64,000 nucleotides of DNA from Bacteroidota bacterium (GTDB lineage: Bacteria; Bacteroidota; Bacteroidia; NS11-12g; UBA9320), in NCBI GenBank assembly GCA_016124755.1, contig WGNA01000005.1:114684-178683 (forward strand), read 5' to 3'. The notes under the pieces were generated by a model. It had not been told where the DNA came from and made no database searches. It saw nothing but the letters and a program-made list of their open reading frames with translations. Within the stretch, counting starts at the first letter, position 1. Each line of letters starts with the position of its first letter. Both the position numbers and the translations under genes were made by a program. This document shows, piece by piece, positions 1 through 8,958 of this stretch.

Positions 1-617
1 CACGAACCGGAAAACCCATTATCCTGTCTTCCGGTATGAGTTCATTGCGGGAACTGGAAGCTACCATTGCACTTCTAAAACCGTTTGGTAATGAATTGTC
101 GGTTTTGCAATGCACAACCAGTTACCCTACAGCTCCCGAAGATTGGGGATTAAATGTTATTGAAGAACTAAAATCCAGATTCGGATTAAAAGTTGGTTTC
201 AGCGATCACTCGGGTGATATTTATGCATGTTTGGCTGCCGCTTCCGTTGGCGCAGACATTTTGGAATTTCATGCCGTTTTCAGCAAAGAAATATTTGGTC
301 CGGATTCTAAAGCTTCCTTAACCATGGACCAGATTTCCTCTCTGGTTAACGGGGTAAGGCAAATTGAAACAGCCCGGAAAAGCTCAATTGACAAAAGCAG
401 TAATGAGCGATTCACCAAACTGAAATCTATTTTCGAAAAAACCCTTTCATTAAATCAGGATTGTAAAGCCGGAATGGTAATCACGGTTGATTTGCTGGAA
501 GGTAAAAAACCCAGTGGGATGGGAATTCCAGCTTCAGAATTCCGGTCTGTATTAGGAAAAACCCTTGTTACAGACAAGGCTAAGTGGGATTTTCTGTTGC
601 CGTCTGATATTAATTGA
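1..617 (+). CDS. neuB: N-acetylneuraminate/legionaminate synthase, C-terminal part (5' end outside window)
   Basis: The reading frame is open from base 3 and runs in from outside the window. About 204 C-terminal residues are visible of a family usually near 340-350. NeuB enzymes condense phosphoenolpyruvate with ManNAc or a related hexose to give a nine-carbon nonulosonic acid. Seen here: TGKPIILSSGMSS from the end of the barrel, GFSDHSGD with its conserved His, GPDSKASL, and a C-terminal antifreeze/SAF domain (KAGMVITVDLL, GMGIPASEF). The usual EKH...GPDHKAS stretch reads EFH...GPDSKAS, a small divergence. NeuC starts 1 base after the stop. Sialic versus legionaminic-type product cannot be settled from this fragment. 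Confidence 0.9.
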   Translation, partial: RTGKPIILSSGMSSLRELEATIALLKPFGNELSVLQCTTSYPTAPEDWGLNVIEELKSRFGLKVGFSDHSGDIYACLAAASVGADILEFHAVFSKEIFGPDSKASLTMDQISSLVNGVRQIETARKSSIDKSSNERFTKLKSIFEKTLSLNQDCKAGMVITVDLLEGKKPSGMGIPASEFRSVLGKTLVTDKAKWDFLLPSDIN

Positions 618-618
618 T

Positions 619-1770
619 ATGAGAAAAATCTGTGTAGTTGTTACTGCCCGCCCTTCTTACAGCAGAGTAAAAACAGTTTTAAAAGCAATACAGGAGCACC
701 CTGAACTGGAGTTGCAACTTGTAATTGCCGCATCTGCTCTGCTCGACAGATATGGCTCCGCTGTAAATTATATTCAAAACGACGGATTCGAAATTTCCGC
801 AAAAGTTTTCAATGTACTGGAAGGTGAAAATCTTACCGCAGCGGCGAAAACAACCGGGATCGGAATACTCGAACTTTCTACCGTGTTCGACAACCTGCGT
901 CCCGATATGGTAGTAACCGTCGCGGATCGTTTCGAAACCATTGCAACGGCTATTTCCGCTTCATATATGAATATTCCTCTTGTGCATATTCAGGGCGGCG
1001 AGGTCACCGGCAACATAGATGAAAAGGTTCGCCATTCGATTACCAAACTTTCGGATTATCATTTTGTAGCTTCCAACGATGCCTATGAACGGGTAATTAA
1101 GTTGGGGGAAGATCCGGAAACAGTTTTCAATACCGGTTGCCCGTCGATTGATCTGGCAGAAATGGTAATGCAGAAACCGGAATTAGGATTCGATCCGTAT
1201 GTGAAATATGGAGGCGTGGGATTCACTCCCGACCTATCCAAAGGCTACGTTGTAGTGATGCAACATCCGGTTACAACCGAATATCAAAACAGCAGAAAAC
1301 ACATCATGGAAACCCTTCATGCTGTTGAAGATTTGGGCTTACCGGTTCTGATGTTCTGGCCGAATGTTGACGCCGGAGCTGATGGCACTTCTGCCGGAAT
1401 CCGGTCTTTCCGCGAATCGCATAATCTCTCCAATTTCCATTTTTTCAAGAACATGGATGGAGAGGATTTTCTGCGACTTCTGGTAAACAGCAAAGCGCTT
1501 ATCGGTAATTCCAGCGTAGGAATACGAGAATGTGCCTATTTAGGTGTTCCGGTAGTAAACATCGGATCTCGACAAAACCGCAGAGCTCGCGGAAATAATG
1601 TGATTGATGTCGATTACGACGCATCACAAATTAAAGCCGCTATCAATAAATGGCTGGTTTCTGAAAGACCTCAGCCTTCAGAAGTTTATGGAGGTGGAAA
1701 TGCAGGTGAAAACATTGCTTCATTATTGGCAACGCTTCCACCGGTCTTCAGCAAAACCATAACGTATTAA
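619..1770 (+). CDS. neuC: UDP-N-acetylglucosamine 2-epimerase (hydrolysing), NeuC/LegG type
   Basis: This 383-residue enzyme should release ManNAc (or the diacetamido equivalent) from its UDP-sugar, providing the NeuB substrate. The N-terminus CVVVTARPSYSRVKTVL is the NeuC form of the 2-epimerase fold. VTVADRFET, HIQGGEVTGNIDEKVRHSITKLSD and IGNSSVGIRE match conserved UDP-binding and catalytic blocks. The ATG at 619 was chosen because it lies right after the neuB stop and begins the conserved first strand; an in-frame start at 565 would add residues coded inside neuB. The stop overlaps the next start as TAATG. The family is certain; the exact UDP-sugar is inferred. Confidence 0.92.
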   Translation: MRKICVVVTARPSYSRVKTVLKAIQEHPELELQLVIAASALLDRYGSAVNYIQNDGFEISAKVFNVLEGENLTAAAKTTGIGILELSTVFDNLRPDMVVTVADRFETIATAISASYMNIPLVHIQGGEVTGNIDEKVRHSITKLSDYHFVASNDAYERVIKLGEDPETVFNTGCPSIDLAEMVMQKPELGFDPYVKYGGVGFTPDLSKGYVVVMQHPVTTEYQNSRKHIMETLHAVEDLGLPVLMFWPNVDAGADGTSAGIRSFRESHNLSNFHFFKNMDGEDFLRLLVNSKALIGNSSVGIRECAYLGVPVVNIGSRQNRRARGNNVIDVDYDASQIKAAINKWLVSERPQPSEVYGGGNAGENIASLLATLPPVFSKTITY

Positions 1771-2459
1771 TGAAAGTTCTTGCAATTATTCCGGCCCGTG
1801 GTGGATCTAAAGGTGTTCCCGGGAAGAACAAAGCAATTATTAACGGAAAACCTTTAATCAATTACACGATTGAAGTTGCCGTTGCTGCAGACGTGCTTGA
1901 CCACATTGTGGTTTCAACGGATGATCCCGATATTCTGGAACTTGCAAAAGCTTTTGAAGGGGTAACACTGCATCAGCGCGACAACAGTCTCGCGGAAGAT
2001 ACCAGTCCGATTGCCGACACCATTCGGGTTCTGGCGGAAAAATATCCTGCGGATGCAATCATGTTGCTTCAACCAACATCTCCGATTCGAACAGTTGATC
2101 AGATTCAACAGGCCATTGCACTTTTAGAACGAAATGAACTGGCAAACTCCGTTATTTCCGTAACGGCCATGAGCGACACGCATCCGGCACGTATGTACTG
2201 GAAAAACAATGGATTTCTAAACTCTATTCTTCCGGAATTTGAGGAATACAGACGCCAGGATATTCCAAGTGCTTATTATAGAAATGGTGCCGTTTATTTA
2301 GTGCGAACCCAAGCATTTCTGAATACATCGAAGGTAATGGTGAAACCATCCATTGGTTTGGAAATGCCCTCAGCTCAATTATTAAATATTGACGAACCCA
2401 AAGATCTTTTGATTGCAGAAGTAATCTTAAAAGCATGGGAAGAGGGCAAATTAAAATGA
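1770..2459 (+). CDS. neuA: Acylneuraminate cytidylyltransferase (CMP-nonulosonate synthase)
   Basis: At 229 residues this is the single-domain form of the CMP-sialate synthase family. It activates the NeuB product with CTP. The N-terminal nucleotide-binding loop IPARGGSKGVPGKN is canonical. VVSTDD, LQPTSPIRT and YYRNGAVYLVR also match the family. It follows neuC with a one-base overlap and overlaps the next gene by ATGA (2456-2459), so NeuB, NeuC and NeuA make a complete nonulosonate supply unit. LegF or PseF would look similar; residue identity alone does not fix the sugar. Confidence 0.92.
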   Translation: MKVLAIIPARGGSKGVPGKNKAIINGKPLINYTIEVAVAADVLDHIVVSTDDPDILELAKAFEGVTLHQRDNSLAEDTSPIADTIRVLAEKYPADAIMLLQPTSPIRTVDQIQQAIALLERNELANSVISVTAMSDTHPARMYWKNNGFLNSILPEFEEYRRQDIPSAYYRNGAVYLVRTQAFLNTSKVMVKPSIGLEMPSAQLLNIDEPKDLLIAEVILKAWEEGKLK

Positions 2460-3379
2460 ACATTTACAACGCAGAACCTTACGGATACAGCCCCGGAGCC
2501 ATTAAACTCTGGGAATCAAACGGGTATAGCTATCGGGCCGGAAGCTGGGAAGAAATCGAAAAGACTGATTCTTTCCCGGGAGTTCATATTTTGATCGTAC
2601 GACTTCAGAAAAAGGTTAACGAAGAAATTCTCTCCCGGTTCCCGGATTTGCGTTATGTTATTTCTGCCACAACAGGTCATGATCATCTCGACATACCGGA
2701 GATCGAAAAAAGAAATGTAAAACTCATTTCGCTCCGACCACATCCCGAATTTCTCGAAACGATTCCATCCACCGCTGAACACACCTGGGGACTCCTGCTT
2801 TCCCTGATGCGCAACATTCCGGCAGCTTGTAATGATGTAATAAATGGCAACTGGAACAGAGACGCTTTCAGGGGATACGAACTAAAAAATAAAACCATCG
2901 GAATAATTGGAATGGGCAGAACCGGTAAAAAGGTTGCCAGGTATGCAAGTGCCTTTGGTATGCGCATCATCTACTCAGATCCGAATGTTTCACAGGCTGA
3001 AAACGGTACCAGAGTAGCTCTGGAAAAGTTGCTTTCCGATTCTGATATTATAACTCTTCATGTTCACCTTACTCCCGAAACAGTGCATTTGATTGCTGAA
3101 AGGGAAATTGTCGCCATGAAGAAAAATGTGTTTTTAGTGAACACTTCGCGGGGCAAAATTTGGGACGAAAATGCCATAACTACTGCTCTTCGAAACGGTA
3201 ATATTTCCGGTATTGCTACCGATGTACTCAGCGATGAATTCGGAAAAATTGAAAACACACCCATCTGGAAATGCGCTAAAGATGGCCACAACGTAATTAT
3301 TACTCCTCACATTGGCGGAGCTACCTGGGATGCCATGCATACCTGTGAAGAGTTTTGCTGTAAGTTAATAATCGGATGA
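2456..3379 (+). CDS. D-isomer-specific 2-hydroxyacid dehydrogenase family protein
   Basis: This 307-residue protein has the NAD-binding half of the family, with GIIGMGRTGKKVARYA near residue 150, then VNTSRG and the catalytic-His block TPHIGG near the C-terminus. The family reduces or oxidises 2-hydroxy/2-oxo acids. The ATG at 2456 is preferred over an upstream in-frame start because it gives an ATGA overlap with neuA. Its place straight after the nonulosonate genes suggests a role in making or modifying an acidic sugar or lactate/glycerate-type substituent, but no substrate can be read from the sequence. It is one of two such enzymes in the locus; the other is at 11415. Confidence 0.8.
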   Translation: MNIYNAEPYGYSPGAIKLWESNGYSYRAGSWEEIEKTDSFPGVHILIVRLQKKVNEEILSRFPDLRYVISATTGHDHLDIPEIEKRNVKLISLRPHPEFLETIPSTAEHTWGLLLSLMRNIPAACNDVINGNWNRDAFRGYELKNKTIGIIGMGRTGKKVARYASAFGMRIIYSDPNVSQAENGTRVALEKLLSDSDIITLHVHLTPETVHLIAEREIVAMKKNVFLVNTSRGKIWDENAITTALRNGNISGIATDVLSDEFGKIENTPIWKCAKDGHNVIITPHIGGATWDAMHTCEEFCCKLIIG

Positions 3380-4395
3380 CCCGTACTCAAGATAAATATC
3401 CATTTGTTGTATTCGGACCTTCAAAATCAGGAACTACCTGGTTGCAAAAATCACTGAATCAACTGCATGGTATTACCTGTCATTTTCAGTTGCCTATTTT
3501 TCCTTTTTCTAAATCTGAACTGGACAAACTGAATGGCAACCGGAAAACAATGTTCAGTGCTTTTGAAAGTTCCCCGTTTGCAGGTGTTTTTGAAAGTGAC
3601 GACAAATACAACGAATACAAAGACATCAATAATTTTCTGCGGAAATTCCCTCTGAATCAGAAAGGGTTTACCGAGAAATTTATGGATTCTGATTCTAAAG
3701 CACTAAATGATTTAGTAAAAAAAATAAAGCAGAATTATACTTCTGCAGTTTTAGATTTAGAGAACAATCCGGATTGTGTTGGTACAAAGGCATATACCAA
3801 TATCGGAGAATATTTTAAAGTATATCCGAATGGAAAAGTGATCTGTATTGTTCGCAATATCCGCGATGTTATTGTCTCAAAACGTTTTCATAATCTTCGC
3901 GGTGGAAATTATTTCATACACGATATTAAAACCTTTCATGTGCGGCTTATCGGTCGGTTATTTGGTAAAAAGGTTTTAATGAAATTGTTCAAATCCAACA
4001 TTAAATCACATCTTTATTCAGATGAAGAGTTGGAGAATAAAGGCTTAATCGTAACCAAAGAAGTGATCGATGCTTTCGGAACCGATTGGATTGAAGTGGT
4101 AGATCACATACACAAATACAGAGAACATCCCGGTGTCCTGATAGTTAAATATGAGGATATGAAAACCGAATTCGTTAAAACCATGTACTCGGTTTTAGAG
4201 CACATTGAATTAAATCCTACTGAATACAAAGACGAGCTCGAGGCTATGGTTAAGCAGAAAAAAGAGTTTGGTAAAAACAGTTTTTACAGAAGTGGTAAAA
4301 TCGGAGATTTTGAAAATCATTTTAATAATTCAACGAATGCCTACATCATTTCAAAATCAAAGAAACTTATGACAGAAATGAATTACGAATTCTGA
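3376..4395 (+). CDS. Sulfotransferase family protein (first of three)
   Basis: This 339-residue cytosolic sulfotransferase fold carries the 5'-phosphosulfate loop GPSKSGTTWLQ near residue 14 and a 3'-phosphate-binding block VRNIRDVIVSKRFHN near residue 160. It should transfer sulfate from PAPS to a glycan acceptor or a lipid-linked intermediate. It starts within an ATGA overlap with the preceding dehydrogenase and is followed after one base by a second sulfotransferase. PAPS can be supplied by the cysC-cysD-cysN genes later in the same locus. The acceptor position is unknown. Confidence 0.85.
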   Translation: MTRTQDKYPFVVFGPSKSGTTWLQKSLNQLHGITCHFQLPIFPFSKSELDKLNGNRKTMFSAFESSPFAGVFESDDKYNEYKDINNFLRKFPLNQKGFTEKFMDSDSKALNDLVKKIKQNYTSAVLDLENNPDCVGTKAYTNIGEYFKVYPNGKVICIVRNIRDVIVSKRFHNLRGGNYFIHDIKTFHVRLIGRLFGKKVLMKLFKSNIKSHLYSDEELENKGLIVTKEVIDAFGTDWIEVVDHIHKYREHPGVLIVKYEDMKTEFVKTMYSVLEHIELNPTEYKDELEAMVKQKKEFGKNSFYRSGKIGDFENHFNNSTNAYIISKSKKLMTEMNYEF

Positions 4396-4396
4396 G

Positions 4397-5347
4397 ATGG
4401 AAGGTCAGTTGTTTATTATCGCAGGAGAGAGAAGAAGTGGCACCTCAACCCTTGCCAAATGGATTGAAGCTCATCCGGATGTTTACCTTAACCCAAAACT
4501 GGATCAGGCTTATTTTGTGGATGATGTTCTCCGTGGCAGAAGAGAATGGATGGATGGAAAAATCGATCCGGCGGAATGGGATAAAAATCACTCGAGAGAA
4601 GAATATGAAAAACTTCTGTTTGATCCCAATGCCAAATGTATAGCACGGGGTGAGAAGAGTGCAGATTATTTCTTTTGGAATCCCTGCCTTTCCAGAATAA
4701 AAGAGATAACTCCCGAGGCCAAAATAATTTTGATTTTCCGAAATCCGGTTGAACGTGCCTGGTCACAGTACTGGAACGAATTGGGAAAAGGAAGAGAGTG
4801 GTTATCGTTTGAAGAAGCAATAAAAAAGGAAGAAGAAAGAAGTCAAAAATCGGATTACGCCAGACATCATCTTTCCTACATTGAAAGAGGCAAGTTTGTA
4901 AACAGTCTTAACAGATGGATTGAAGCCTTTGGAAGAAATAACATTCATGTTGTAATTCTCGAAGAAATGATCAAGGAGCCGGTGCAGGAACTTAAGAAGG
5001 TTTATTCGTTTCTGGGTGTAAATCCGGAAATGGGTCTTGAACTCGCCGGCAAACGATTTAATAACAACTGGACGACTATTCCGTACGCTTTCTGGCGGAA
5101 AAACAAAATGCTTATTAAAACCGAATCGGCAATTAATAATCTAATTAAACGATTTGTAAAACTGGCTTACTCTGATGTTTACAAGAGAAGACTCATGAGC
5201 CCAAAGCTCGAAAGAATCACCCGATTTGAGCAAAAGCAAGTTTCGATGAACCCGCAAACCCGCGAAGAATTGCACAATCTTTTTGAACCTTTTAATCAGG
5301 AATTGTCAAAAGTGATCAACAACCCACTTACCGCGTGGAGCAAATGA
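4397..5347 (+). CDS. Sulfotransferase family protein (second of three)
   Basis: This 316-residue protein begins with the PAPS-binding loop AGERRSGTSTLAKWIEAHP, close to the loop of bacterial and animal carbohydrate sulfotransferases. It has the 3'-phosphate-binding segment IFRNPVERAWSQYWNE near residue 115. It is only moderately like its neighbour at 3376, which argues for a different acceptor position rather than a recent duplication. The stop overlaps the next start (ATGA at 5344-5347). Confidence 0.85.
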   Translation: MEGQLFIIAGERRSGTSTLAKWIEAHPDVYLNPKLDQAYFVDDVLRGRREWMDGKIDPAEWDKNHSREEYEKLLFDPNAKCIARGEKSADYFFWNPCLSRIKEITPEAKIILIFRNPVERAWSQYWNELGKGREWLSFEEAIKKEEERSQKSDYARHHLSYIERGKFVNSLNRWIEAFGRNNIHVVILEEMIKEPVQELKKVYSFLGVNPEMGLELAGKRFNNNWTTIPYAFWRKNKMLIKTESAINNLIKRFVKLAYSDVYKRRLMSPKLERITRFEQKQVSMNPQTREELHNLFEPFNQELSKVINNPLTAWSK

Positions 5348-6207
5348 AAAAGTTGTTGTACCGCTTGGTCACCGGTTTAAACCGACGTACCTCCTACCCT
5401 ATGCTGGTTACCGACTGGAAAAAATTTAACAGTTCGTCGGTATTGGCAGAGGTGATGAATTCGGGTTATTTTAAACAAACGGTTCGGCCGGTAGAACCAG
5501 AGCTCAGTAATTTTAAAAATGTTTTGGTGATTGCACCGCATCAGGATGATGAAGCAATTGGCTGCGGCGGGTTATTAATTAAAATGAAGAATCAGTGGAA
5601 TTCTACAGTTTTATTTGTAACCGACGGGTTTCAAACCAATTTCCTTAAACGGTATCCAGATATTATTAATGTTCGCAAAGAAGAAGCGAAGCAAGCTTTA
5701 AAATTTGCGAATTCGGATGTAGTTTTTGCCGATTTACCCAACGAAGAATTAAATGTTTCGGATAGCGAATCCATTCAAAAATTAGCCGGAATTATTAAAG
5801 GTAAAAATCCGGATTTAATTCTCACCACCTGGTTTTTGGATCGTCCCGAAAAACATCGCGCCTGCACTATTTTGCTTTATGAAGCATTAAAAAAAGCCGG
5901 ACTGAGCAGTGAGTTGCCTATCTGGAGCTATCAGGTTCATAATGTACTTTTCCCCAATGTTGCCGTTGACATCAGCAATGTTGTTGATGATAAAATTTCC
6001 ATGATTCGATGCTATAAAAGCCAAATCGAAGGTGGAACTGCCTACGACCGGTACATCATCGGAATGAATCAGTGGAATGCTCAGTATCATCCGACCAAAA
6101 AAGATGGCTACACCGAGTTGTTCTTTGCTCTTCCGAACAAAGACTGGCAAAAACTGATTTCCAAACTCATTCTGTCTGACGTAAAAAAGTATCTCAATTT
6201 TGAGTAA
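5344..6207 (+). CDS. PIG-L family (LmbE-like) deacetylase
   Basis: The zinc-binding signature VIAPHQDDEAIGCGG sits near residue 60, and a downstream His lies in RPEKHRAC. The family contains N-acetylglucosaminyl-PI deacetylase, MshB and BshB-type enzymes, which remove N-acetyl groups from GlcNAc-containing substrates. In this locus a sugar or lipid-linked intermediate is the likely substrate. The ATG at 5344 was chosen for its ATGA overlap with the sulfotransferase stop; an in-frame ATG lies at 5335. The length is 287 residues. N-deacetylation next to sulfotransferases would allow N-sulfation or re-acylation, but that is inference. Confidence 0.82.
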   Translation: MKKLLYRLVTGLNRRTSYPMLVTDWKKFNSSSVLAEVMNSGYFKQTVRPVEPELSNFKNVLVIAPHQDDEAIGCGGLLIKMKNQWNSTVLFVTDGFQTNFLKRYPDIINVRKEEAKQALKFANSDVVFADLPNEELNVSDSESIQKLAGIIKGKNPDLILTTWFLDRPEKHRACTILLYEALKKAGLSSELPIWSYQVHNVLFPNVAVDISNVVDDKISMIRCYKSQIEGGTAYDRYIIGMNQWNAQYHPTKKDGYTELFFALPNKDWQKLISKLILSDVKKYLNFE

Positions 6208-7525
6208 AACCATCAAGGCAGATAGTTCTGTTAAAAGTACGTTAAGTAACTTTATCACCAACATCTTTATGACCGTTGCGGGTCTGGTGTCGAGTATAAT
6301 TGTTACGCGAAATCTGGGAGCTGAACTCAAAGGAGAATACAACGGGCTTTTACTTATTACTTCCTTTTACGCCCCCATGCTGTTATTCGGTTATACAAAC
6401 GGTGTTTTGTATTATGGGATTCGCAAGATTATTGACGTTCGAAAATATTTCTGGACAGGTTTGTTGATCGTAACACTCGCTTCACTACCTATCATAATTC
6501 TGGTTTATGTTTTAATGCAAAACGGTTTGTTGGGAAGTATTCTGGAGAATGTTCCAAAGTCCATTAAATTGTTGTTGTTTTATGTAACACCGTTTGTATT
6601 GCTCAATGTTTATTGTGAACGGGTTTTTAAAACTTTCCATTTGTTTTTAGCATCCAATAAACGATTGATTATTTCAACCATTCTGATGTTGGTTTATTAC
6701 ATCGTTTATTTTTTAATTACGAAAACAATCACACTTGAGGTAGCTATGATTGGTTTGATTATCAATCAGGTTTCTCAGTTTATTTTTAATCTGCAATTTA
6801 TTTATCGCCACATAAAGGTTGAAAACAAACTTCAAAAGGACCAGTTGTTCCTTCCCTGGAAATATGGGATTCAGGTTTGGATGAATCAGATAATTGCAAA
6901 ATCAAACGACAAATTTGATCAATTGATTCTGTCCTTTTTGATGATTGCCAGTCAGTTCGGACTTTATGTAGTGGGAGTCTCATACAGTAATCTGGTAACT
7001 AAATTACCTGAGAGCTACATTCAGGTCTTTTACAATAAGGTAGTTGGAAAAGAATTAGAATTTCAGATTCAGATTTTTAAGGTTCTTCAAAGATTTACCA
7101 TGTTGGTTTCTCTGATTATCGGGATTGTGTTAACTGTTTTGTCTATCTATCTGATTCCGCTCATGTACGGAACCGGATACAGCGAATCCATTATAGTAGT
7201 AGCTTTTTATTTACCCGGTGTTGTGTTTCAGATTATCGGTAGATTAAACATCAAATTTTACGCTGCTTTGGGCAAGCCACTTAAAAATTCATTAGTATAT
7301 GTGGTAGGATTGGTCGTGAGTCTTCCCTTCTACTTTTTGCTGGTTCCCATGTACGGAATTGCAGGCGCAGCGATTTCTTCCAGTATTGCTTATCTGGCAG
7401 CTTACGCCTTTTCTTTCTGGCAAATCAGTCGGGATTATAAAGTCAACTGGTTCGACACCATCATATTTAGAAGATCCGATATTGCCTTTTGGAAAACACA
7501 ATTAGCACAATTGAGAAAAAAATGA
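6200..7525 (+). CDS. Wzx-type polysaccharide flippase (MOP superfamily)
   Basis: This 441-residue protein is almost wholly hydrophobic, with about 12-14 predicted membrane segments beginning at LSNFITNIFMTVAGLVSSIIVTRNLG. That opening (TRNLGAELKGEYN) is typical of oligosaccharide flippases of the polysaccharide-transporter family. It should move the undecaprenyl-linked repeat unit across the inner membrane, working with the Wzy-like protein at 13429. The start is a TTG overlapping the PIG-L gene by 8 bases; no ATG occurs early in the frame. Confidence 0.85.
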   Translation: MSKTIKADSSVKSTLSNFITNIFMTVAGLVSSIIVTRNLGAELKGEYNGLLLITSFYAPMLLFGYTNGVLYYGIRKIIDVRKYFWTGLLIVTLASLPIIILVYVLMQNGLLGSILENVPKSIKLLLFYVTPFVLLNVYCERVFKTFHLFLASNKRLIISTILMLVYYIVYFLITKTITLEVAMIGLIINQVSQFIFNLQFIYRHIKVENKLQKDQLFLPWKYGIQVWMNQIIAKSNDKFDQLILSFLMIASQFGLYVVGVSYSNLVTKLPESYIQVFYNKVVGKELEFQIQIFKVLQRFTMLVSLIIGIVLTVLSIYLIPLMYGTGYSESIIVVAFYLPGVVFQIIGRLNIKFYAALGKPLKNSLVYVVGLVVSLPFYFLLVPMYGIAGAAISSSIAYLAAYAFSFWQISRDYKVNWFDTIIFRRSDIAFWKTQLAQLRKK

Positions 7526-8958
7526 GTTCAGAAACTCAGGGTAATTCTAAACGTCTCCGACTAGCCTATCTCATTTCGCACGGTCACACGGCCAGAGGTG
7601 CTTTTCAGACAGGTTTGCTCGACAAACTGAATGAAACTTTTGACGTCCAAATTATTGCGAAACCCGACGCTCTTGAAGCACTGGCGGGTGTGTTGAACCA
7701 TTCCGGAATAAAAATTCACTCCTACGATTACAAGATCAGCCGGGGAGATACCGTACAAAGCATGCTGCGGGCTCACGTGCATCAGAATATCCGCAAGAAT
7801 CCTGCCTTATGGGAAAAGCATCTTTGGAGAATTAATTCAAAAAAGAATAGTCTGCCCAGAAGACTAATGAATAAAATGTACTTCTATCTCGGTGCATTTC
7901 TAAGGGTTTTTCCGGGTGGACGAAGTCTCTTCTCTAAACTGGAATCAAGCGTTTATCACAGACCAGACGCGCAAGAACTTTTGAAGAATATCGGTGCGGA
8001 TATCGTTTTATCAACCCGACCGGTTGATGAAATGGAAGTTACCCTTTTAGAATCCGCTCAACGATTAGGAATTCATAAAACCTTTTACATTCTGAGTTGG
8101 GATAACATCACCTCAAAAGGCATTTTTCCGGTGATTGGTGATACGTTTCTAACGTGGGGTCCGGTAATGAACGACGAATTAAAGGAGTATTATCAAATTA
8201 ACGAATCCCGGATTTATAATACCGGAGTTACGCATTTCGACATACATTTTAAAGTACGTAGCGGTGAATTGCGAATAAATGATTTGCTGAGTTCCATGGG
8301 GCTCAACGATCAGAAACCGTATCTTCTGTTTACCATGTCTGCCTCCTATTATGCTCCGACCGAAATTGATATAGTTGAGTGGCTGGCTGAAGAGGTCCGG
8401 AATAATTCTTTTGGCCCGGATATGCAATTGGTAATTCGGCCACACATGGCAAATCTGATGGCGAGTCGTTCGGATCAAAGCTGGTTAGAGCGATTGCAAA
8501 ATTTAAAATCAGATCGGGTTGCACTCGACATTCCCGACTCCGAGAACAGCCTGCTGACCTGGTATATGAAACAGGACGACATGGTAAAATTATCGAACCT
8601 GATTTACGGATCTGCCATGTGCCTGAATTCAGGATCAACCATCGCAATTGAAGCCGCCTATCTCGACCGGCCCGTTATTTTAACGTCGTTCGACACAAAG
8701 CCTTTTCCCAAGTGGCAGTCGGCAACACGACTTTTAGAATATATTCATCTTGAGAAATTTGTTTCTTTCGGAGGTTGTCTTCTACCGAAAAATTTAGAAA
8801 CACTAAAGACCGATATCAATCAATACATTCAAACTCCGGAACTTCAATCTGCAGAAAGAAAGAAAACCGTAGAAATGGAATGTTTCAAAAATGATGGTAA
8901 AGCCACCGATCGGTTCGTTGAGAACATGAACACAATAGCCCGGAACCTGAATGGATAA
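7522..8958 (+). CDS. Putative GT-B fold surface-glycan transferase, family unclear
   Basis: This 478-residue soluble protein has no transmembrane segment. It shows a two-domain GT-B-like pattern: an N-terminal Rossmann-like start (LRLAYLISHGHTARGAF) and a C-terminal half with PYLLFTMSASYYAPTE, VIRPHMANL and LNSGSTIAIEAAYLDRPVIL. The SGSTIAIEAAYLDRPVI block is reminiscent of CDP-glycerol glycerophosphotransferases and UDP-GlcNAc 2-epimerase-like folds, where it lies at the nucleotide site. The ATGA overlap at 7522 fixes the start. A glycosyl or glycerophosphate transferase role is inferred; the exact family is not recognised. Confidence 0.55.
   Translation: MSSETQGNSKRLRLAYLISHGHTARGAFQTGLLDKLNETFDVQIIAKPDALEALAGVLNHSGIKIHSYDYKISRGDTVQSMLRAHVHQNIRKNPALWEKHLWRINSKKNSLPRRLMNKMYFYLGAFLRVFPGGRSLFSKLESSVYHRPDAQELLKNIGADIVLSTRPVDEMEVTLLESAQRLGIHKTFYILSWDNITSKGIFPVIGDTFLTWGPVMNDELKEYYQINESRIYNTGVTHFDIHFKVRSGELRINDLLSSMGLNDQKPYLLFTMSASYYAPTEIDIVEWLAEEVRNNSFGPDMQLVIRPHMANLMASRSDQSWLERLQNLKSDRVALDIPDSENSLLTWYMKQDDMVKLSNLIYGSAMCLNSGSTIAIEAAYLDRPVILTSFDTKPFPKWQSATRLLEYIHLEKFVSFGGCLLPKNLETLKTDINQYIQTPELQSAERKKTVEMECFKNDGKATDRFVENMNTIARNLNG

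Noticed and set aside
619..1770. A second WecB-type non-hydrolysing epimerase
   Set aside because: The N-terminus and UDP-binding blocks are of the NeuC hydrolysing form and differ from the WecB-type gene at 23217.
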